Assembly: GCA_002286715.1 (NCBI GenBank)
Contig: NSJX01000014.1
Span: forward strand, 445,086-509,085
From: Dentipellis sp. KUC8613
Lineage: Eukaryota; Basidiomycota; Agaricomycetes; Russulales; Hericiaceae
Direction of reading: 5' to 3'
Length of the DNA stretch: 64,000 nucleotides
A model generated the notes under the pieces. It did no database searches, was not told where the DNA came from, and worked only from the letters and a program-made list of their open reading frames with translations. Shown piece by piece: positions 58,128 to 64,000 of the stretch. Position 1 is the first letter of the stretch; every line of letters starts with the position of its first letter. The translations under genes were made by a program, and so were the position numbers.

Positions 58128-59722
58128 CTACAACTTCGACGACTGTCCTACCCTCTCATCATACCGCTTCAGGATCTTCCTGCACAACTCCACCCACTCT
58201 AGCACACCCCCTTCACCAACCCCACGCACCCAATCCTCCGCTTCCCCACTACTCACCAGCGCTCTCCATTCCGCCCTCAGATCAACCTTCCGGTCCCAGA
58301 TCTCGATCTCCCAGTCCGGATAACGCCATTCCGTCCCGGGCTGCGCGAACTCGTTGAGCTCCTTGCGGTACGCCCACGGCTCGTGTGGCGTGAACTTGAA
58401 CCATGCTTTCGCGATGCTCTCAGGGTCGTCGGTGCCCGTACGCTGAGTTAGCTCTTGCGCACGAGAAACAAGGGCGACTGCCTCGGCTGCAACATCAAGC
58501 GCAGAAGGATCCTCGAGCACACGGATCACGGCACGGGCCTGGTCTTCGAAGAGGGGGAACGGAGCAACGCGGTAGAGCAGCCCCGGGAAGGCGATAGCGT
58601 GTGGAGGGAAGTCGGTCTGCAGCGGGAACAGATGTTTCGCAAGCGGGAAAATGTTGAACATCGAGTTGTAGAGGTGGGTCGGGAGGGGAGGAGGAACGGG
58701 TGGGATGGCATTGATAATTTGCGTGAGGAACGGATACGAGTACTTGTAGCCCGTCGCGAGGATGACGAAGTCGATCGCAGTCTCCACGGTCCCGTCCTCG
58801 AAGACAATTTCACCGTTGTCTTTGTACTCAGATACCAATGTCTTCTTCCTAAAATCTTCAGCATCGACAGGATAGCCAAAGCCGTCCGGTTTTGCGACGA
58901 TCATGCCTGGCGGCATAGACTGTAAAACCAGCTCTGCGACGCTGCGCATGTCGCTGCTGATATCAATCGCACTGGGACCACCGCCAACAACGAGGACACG
59001 CTTGTGTTGCGCATAGTCACTTGGCCGCCTGAACCATGCAGAGTGAATCGCCCTGCCTGAATCGAGCCATGCCTGTAGACCCTGGGTGTCCGGAAGTCTC
59101 GGGTCACGGTAGTGCCCATTCGCAACGACCAGGAACTCATAATCCGCCCGTTCTCCGGTTGAAAGGCGTACCTTCCACACCTGTCCCTCCTTGTCCCAGA
59201 TCGCCTCTTCCACGCGCGTCTGCAAACGTACATATTTGCGCAAGTCAAAATGGTCCGCGTAGGCTTCAAGATACTCTTGCACTTTTGTTGCAGGCGGATA
59301 GAGTGCTGACCCGGGTGGGAAAGGATAACTAGCGTACGACATGACCAGGTGAGGTATATTGGTATCCAAGGAATCGTATAGGGGTGTCAAAGGGGGATTG
59401 TCCACGGGCGGGGCAGGTAACCTAAGTGTCCTATGAGCAGATGCTACAGCCCGGCAGCATGGGGAAAGAACAAACCAGATACCACCGACATTATCTCGCT
59501 CCTCGAAGGCGACTATAGACCAGAGGCCCTCCTTCACCTGCGGGGTATCTGCGAATACCTTGAGCGTACCGAGGCCGTTTGCACCACCACCGACCACGCA
59601 GATGCGTTTCCTACCTTCGTGGGCTTGCGCTTCTATGAGAGGATCTTCCGGGAGACGGCCAGGTTAGCATGCGTGCGGTCGGCGCAGATGAAAAGATACT
59701 GACTCGGAACGTACTCAGTCAT
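58128..59722 (-). CDS. Flavin-containing monooxygenase (FMO-like), copy 2
   Basis: Exons 59704-59722 (19 nt), 59476-59632 and 58128-59421; 489 aa. The second exon opens with 'RICVVGGGANGLGTLKVFAD' (FAD site GxGxxG), then 'NVGGIW'. 'VVANGHYRDPRLP' and 'LDSGRAIHSAWF' follow. The NADPH site is 'VLVVGGGPSAIDISSDMRS', and 'ILATGYKYS' is the ATGY motif. Exon boundaries fall at the same codons as in the FMO at 37496-39065 (the second intron splits the Trp of GGIW in both), proving common descent. The first intron uses a weaker GTCAGT donor. It lies next to a P450, so the two may oxidise the same class of compound. Confidence 0.87.
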
Positions 59723-60123
59723 CGTGCTTCTTGAGCTTCTGGGATCGACTGTATCGACTGGACACGCTGCAAAGTTACAGGGAAGGTAAAGTGAGATAAG
59801 AACGAAAAATGCGGGCTAGCGTGCACTAGCAGCTACCGACAGCTGGAGTCACGGTTAAGACGCTCCCGAATCAATGCATGACAAACCGAGAGGGCTCAAC
59901 CACTCAGAGTCTCAGACAGGTACTCACGGTGGTGAAGGCAGTTATCCTGGCGGGCCAAGAGGAAGCATCGATGGCGTGCTTTCAAACCGGCCGTGTTATA
60001 ATGGAGGCCCTAGACTTCCGGAATCGAGAACGAGCGAAAGAGCAGAAAACAAATCGAAGAAATGAGAATATTCATGAGCACGTGCTCCGACATACAGCTC
60101 ACGTGGCGGAACGCGTTCCAGCG

Positions 60124-60147
60124 GTTTACAAATCGATAGGCCGCTTC
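60124..60147. repeat. Inverted repeat, left arm (24 bp perfect)
   Basis: This 24-mer is the exact reverse complement of 60317-60340, with 169 bp between. Imperfect pairing continues inward (left 'gacgagatcaccgcaca' against the complement of right 'tgtgcaatgatttgtc'), so the arms are about 45 bp. The structure could be a MITE-like foldback or a transcribed hairpin. Confidence 0.85.
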
Positions 60148-60316
60148 TGACGAGATCACCGCACAGGGGACTTTCAATATTCAAGCGGAGCTTCGATCAA
60201 GTAGCGGTGGGTTGGCAAGAGCAACGCCACCGTCGCCACAATTGCGGCTGTCGGAATCTCGGCACCTCTCAGCTCCGACCTAAATTTTGAATTCCTCATG
60301 TGCAATGATTTGTCGC

Positions 60317-60340
60317 GAAGCGGCCTATCGATTTGTAAAC
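60317..60340. repeat. Inverted repeat, right arm (24 bp perfect)
   Basis: Exact reverse complement of 60124-60147; see that entry. Confidence 0.85.
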
Positions 60341-60691
60341 GGCTGTCAAGAAAGGAATCTGGTCACGACGCCTGGTATGGTATCGAGACCATGAGCACAA
60401 CGGAAGAAGCCAGGTTTTTATGCTATCAGCATCAGTAGCAAGACGCTTCAGGTGGCAGCCTGAGACGTAGAAAGCATAGTTTGTTCAATAGTTGACTAGG
60501 GTGAGGCAAGTATACAAGACAGAAATACAACAAACGGAGGGGTGAAAAGCAAGCTTGTAAGCGTTATATATCCTCAAATAGTAATGGATCAATAAATACG
60601 GTTCCGGGAAGCGTGAAAGCAGAGCCACATATGGACGGAGTGGAGATTCCATGTTAATGAGAAAGGCTGCAGTAAAGCGCGTTCCTGGAAG

Positions 60692-63128
60692 TTAGTATCT
60701 CCTCTTGAACACAAGCGGCACTCGGATTGGTCTGTGCCCAAAGTCAACCTTCCTTTCGTACATGCGAGGTCGACACCACTCACGTCTGCGTTAATCCAGG
60801 CTTAGATGCAAGGACACGAGCCTTTCGTTCCTCGAATGTTTCGTTCGCGAATTCAGGCTCCTCCTTTACCTCGACTCTGTAACGCGATATAAGCATCGTC
60901 AAGATAGCGATGCCTTCCGTCTCGAAAAATCTAGCGCGCAGAATCAGCGTATATACATTTATAGAGGTGTGGACAATGACTCGCCGTCTTCCGAGGCATG
61001 CGCGCGCCCCTGCGCTAAATGGTACAAACGCGTCCCTAGGCCAATCACCGAGGAATCGCTCTGGGTTGAATTCATACGGGTTCTCCCAATAACGAGCTAT
61101 AGAAAACGTGTCCTTACTTCATGTCCTTCTGTATCAAAAGCGAAGGAAGCGTACGGTTATAGTGCAAACCAGGTGTGTGAATGACTATATCGGTACCACG
61201 TGGGATGGGAATCGTCTTCTTCTCCCCCAAGGCGTTGCCGACAACCAAAGAGGTATCTTCCGCGCTAATCTTGGGAATGCCAACTACCTGGACGAATGTC
61301 AGGGACAGTTCTTAGATCGAAACATGGAGACGTACCGGTGGGAACATCCGCATGGTCTCGTAGAAGGTACTTTAAAAGACTTCATGAACAAAATATGAGG
61401 ACAATTCTACCGCTTCTGCTTACGCCATCGACCATGTAAATTGGCCCATTTCTTCGTATGTCTACAAACACAACGCGTCAATACTGCGTAGTACGGATTT
61501 TTATCGACACTGACCGGTAATCTGGTTGGATCTGACATCTGACGCTTAATATCTTCGTACAAACGCTCTTGTTGTTCTGGGTGCAGCGCCAATAAAGCAA
61601 ATGTGAAGCATAGCGTATGCGCAGTAGTCTGAGTGTGTCCAAAAATCGATTTTATCAAGGTCGTCGTCCACGCTGAATAAATTCTGGTGGTACGTACCTC
61701 GTGTCCAGCAACCAGGAAGATGAAGATATTTCCTATGAGCCATGTCTAGCCAGATATCTGAAACTGAGATGTCCCATACGTACCAACAAGTTCACTGTCC
61801 GATAACTTCGCGTCTCCATCCGAGGTGTCTTCGCTGGCGTCAAGGAGGCTACTGAATAGATCATATCTCTCTTCCTTCTTCCCTGCATTCCTGCGGTTTG
61901 ATATCATTTCCAACATATATAGCTGTGGATCATACTTTGAGCCACCATTGTTAGATCACTTCAAACAGACTTACATCAAGCTCCTTGAAAGCCTCACGGA
62001 CATGCTGGAAGCGCTTCGTGAGACCCATTGCTCGGTCAGGAATAATCAGCTTGAGGAAAACATCAGTGGACACAGTGTGCAGGGCATCCTTAAAAGTCAT
62101 GGTGTGGCCGGGAGGGATCTTGAGATCGTCGGTCCATGTGATTCTTCTTCCAAAGCCTTGAATAAGGTCATAAAAGGGGTTCTCGGTAGAATACCAATGG
62201 AAGCGTACCTGCGACACCAATGACAAACAGTGCAATCTACATACAGGGCAATGTCAGCTATAGTCAACGAGTTGGAAATGGTCTCACAGGTAGCGTGATC
62301 TCGACGCAGTGATCGACAGTCACCTCCAACTGATTCTTCCACACGTTGTCGAACATATCAACCATAATCTTCACTGTCTCGTCCCAAACAAGTTTGTTGT
62401 TTCTCTGTGTGCGAGATGTTGGCGATCCGTGAGGTCAGAGACGGGACAAATTTACCTCCGAAAAAGCTGGAGCGGAAACCTTTCGGTAACGCTTCCATTC
62501 ATCGTGTTCGGAGGCCACAATGTTGCGACCGAAGAACGTGAGAACCTTGTACCGTTCCACAGGCTTTGGAAAACGAGCCCGGGACATAGTAACTTCCTAT
62601 ATCCCGGACCAATGTAACGAATCGCTTTCTGGGAATAGGAAGCGGCGTACTTTAATGGCTCCTGCATCAGCCAAGAAGATAATTGTCCTGCTCGTCGGCC
62701 ATGCACTTATCTAGGTAGATTCAATTGCTGCGTCCTTGCGCAGACGAAACTGTGACTTACCGAGGCATATGCGTCCCAGCCAGCGTCCACGAAATCTATG
62801 AGCAGCTCTTGAGAACATGTCCCGCTTTCGATACGCCGTGACGTGCTCACCGAGGTGCTTGCGGCCTTGTGCTCTGTTTCTACCAGGACTAATGCCACGC
62901 CAGGCAGGAAGGAAATTCCCCAAGATCGAAGCTCCACTCACAACTGTGCGCAGTCCAGGATGGTTTCTGTAGCATACTCATGAACGGGCGCCTCGTAGTC
63001 AGCAGCGACGACACATACCCGACCCCCTGAACCGCCTTGCGGAAGTTCAAGAACAATTGAAGCGCGTAGAGACCGCCGACGGACACGACAAGCAGTACTG
63101 AGGTCTGCAGGCCGGAAGAGAATGCCAT
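60692..63128 (-). CDS. Cytochrome P450, 17 exons
   Basis: Exons: 63019-63128, 62851-62936, 62761-62795, 62651-62710, 62456-62596, 62288-62404, 62209-62236, 61975-62156, 61784-61934, 61698-61732, 61515-61628, 61424-61461, 61336-61369, 61155-61287, 60985-61096, 60784-60930, 60692-60731; 520 aa with closed phases. N-terminal anchor 'VLLVVSVGGLYALQLFL'; C-helix region 'DEWKRYRKVSAPAFSE'; I-helix 'IFLVAGHETTAHT'; K-helix 'ETMR'; 'PERF'; heme loop 'FSAGARACLGRR' (FxxGxRxCxG); end 'PIRVPLVFKRRY'. All key motifs are intact. The intron after the heme loop has a GC donor (60984). Another P450 with the same last exon begins beyond the right edge, so this is a tandem pair. Substrate unknown. Confidence 0.87.
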
Positions 63129-63930
63129 GGTCGGTGTTTACACCAGTCGGCGGACTGAAGGAGATGATAGTGAGGCGGGAGGTCTGGAATCACCCTGCAT
63201 CAGGTCATCGTTGTTTTTGGTTCCCATGTTGGACAACTGTAAACAACTGTAACCACATGATTGTCATTGGAAGCAGCGAGATGCGGAGGTCACCGTGGGA
63301 AGGCTCCAAAGTGATAGGCACCGTCGCCTGGGCCCCGGCACGATCCCCTTCATCTTTTTAGCTACGTGCCCGATATGCCCGAAAATAGGCCAACCAATGA
63401 CAATGCGGTTCGTTTGAAGCATCATCTCCATCGAGTTACTGCACACTGTGCTGATACTACGATAGCTATGAGAGATTCTATTTCCAGAGCAGACGCCAAT
63501 GGTGAGTACCTTGCAGACCACGTATGGGTAAGATGACCGGTGAAACACTGGAAAGCACGGAGGAATGCGGATCTCAGGCCGCGGAAGCATTATTTCCTAG
63601 CGCCCCCTTTTGAATCCAAGGGGGGCGTACTGTCGGCCTGGAGGCGTCATCTCGGCCAAAGCGATGTTTCTCAGGATCGAAGGTGACGTATGGCTGCGTG
63701 AGTCCTAAATTTCGAATTCAAAGCACGGAAACAAGGTTTGGCACTATCACCGTCGGCGTACCAGCATATCAGTTGACCGTCGGGGTGGGAGAAGCATACA
63801 TATTTTGTCTAAGAGAGGCTTACTGGGCTGTGAAAGTCGTACGAAACGAGACACAGAATAAAAAGCGGGAGAAGTCACTTTTAGATGATTAACTGTCCTC
63901 GGGAAGTACGGATCGGGCATGTCTTGAGCA
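63129..63930. other. Intergenic stretch between tandem P450 genes
   Basis: Promoter of the P450 at 60692-63128 and 3' flank of the next one. Only short shadow frames. Confidence 0.5.
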
Positions 63931-63970
63931 TCAGTACCTCCTCTTAAATACGAGCGGAACCCGGATCGGT
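63931..63970 (-). CDS. Cytochrome P450, last exon only (gene continues past the right edge)
   Basis: After an acceptor at 63971 (minus 'taaacag'), the minus strand reads 'PIRVPLVFKRRY' and stop. This is the identical 12-residue ending of the P450 at 60692-63128, in an exon of identical length (40 nt) and phase, with several synonymous differences. It is therefore the C-terminus of a paralogous tandem P450, whose body lies beyond position 64000. Confidence 0.8.
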
Positions 63971-64000
63971 CTGTTTACGAGAGGTCGGCTACCTGCTCTA

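Larger units (their letters stand above)
59723..60691. other. Intergenic stretch containing a foldback repeat
   Basis: 969 bp between two minus-strand genes. Besides the inverted repeat listed separately, no coding structure is seen. Confidence 0.45.

Noticed and set aside
1..64000. CRISPR arrays, bacterial operons, ribosome-binding sites, phage genes
   Set aside because: The window is clearly eukaryotic with spliceosomal introns; no regularly spaced direct repeats were seen.

Overview
The window is fungal nuclear DNA, most likely from an Agaricomycete (mushroom- or polypore-type basidiomycete). The reasons are dense genes on both strands, many GT-AG introns of about 45-70 nt, very short exons, abundant F-box proteins, P450 and flavin monooxygenase paralogues, non-LTR retrotransposon debris, and a tRNA with a short intron next to the anticodon. 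All gene models below were spliced by hand from donor/acceptor consensus and reading phase; no alignment or database search was run.

Left part (1-23 kb): the 3' end of a ribophorin II (OST) gene, an intron-containing tRNA-Lys, a Gly-rich tail-anchored protein, an F-box protein, a stand-alone cullin N-terminal protein, a disordered IPG(V/I)P-motif protein, the Sec20 SNARE (ending in HDEL), a 5'-truncated LINE with a 16-bp target-site duplication, a 13-exon F-box/zinc-binding protein, and a GH47 alpha-1,2-mannosidase gene broken in its C-terminal part by a second 5'-truncated LINE with an 11-bp target-site duplication.

Middle part (23-47 kb): two related C2H2-type genes plus a relic of a third (minus strand), a PHD/chromodomain chromatin protein, a coiled-coil protein, a cytochrome P450, a syntaxin-6/Tlg1-like SNARE, a flavin monooxygenase, a second classic F-box protein, an MFS transporter with a decayed MFS copy upstream, and a BTG/Tob-domain protein behind a pyrimidine-rich leader with a probable 5'UTR intron.

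Right part (47-64 kb): an OSCA/TMEM63-type CSC1 channel, a zinc alcohol dehydrogenase with a possible mitochondrial presequence, a FYVE-like/SAP/RING (CARP-like) ubiquitin ligase, a second flavin monooxygenase paralogue, a 17-exon P450, and the last exon of another P450 cut by the right edge. The right end therefore looks like an oxidative-metabolism cluster (FMO, P450, P450). The housekeeping trafficking genes (Sec20, syntaxin, OST) look syntenic core genes, while the intergenic stretches around 13-15, 24-25, 44-46 and 60 kb carry repeats, relics or foldback DNA.
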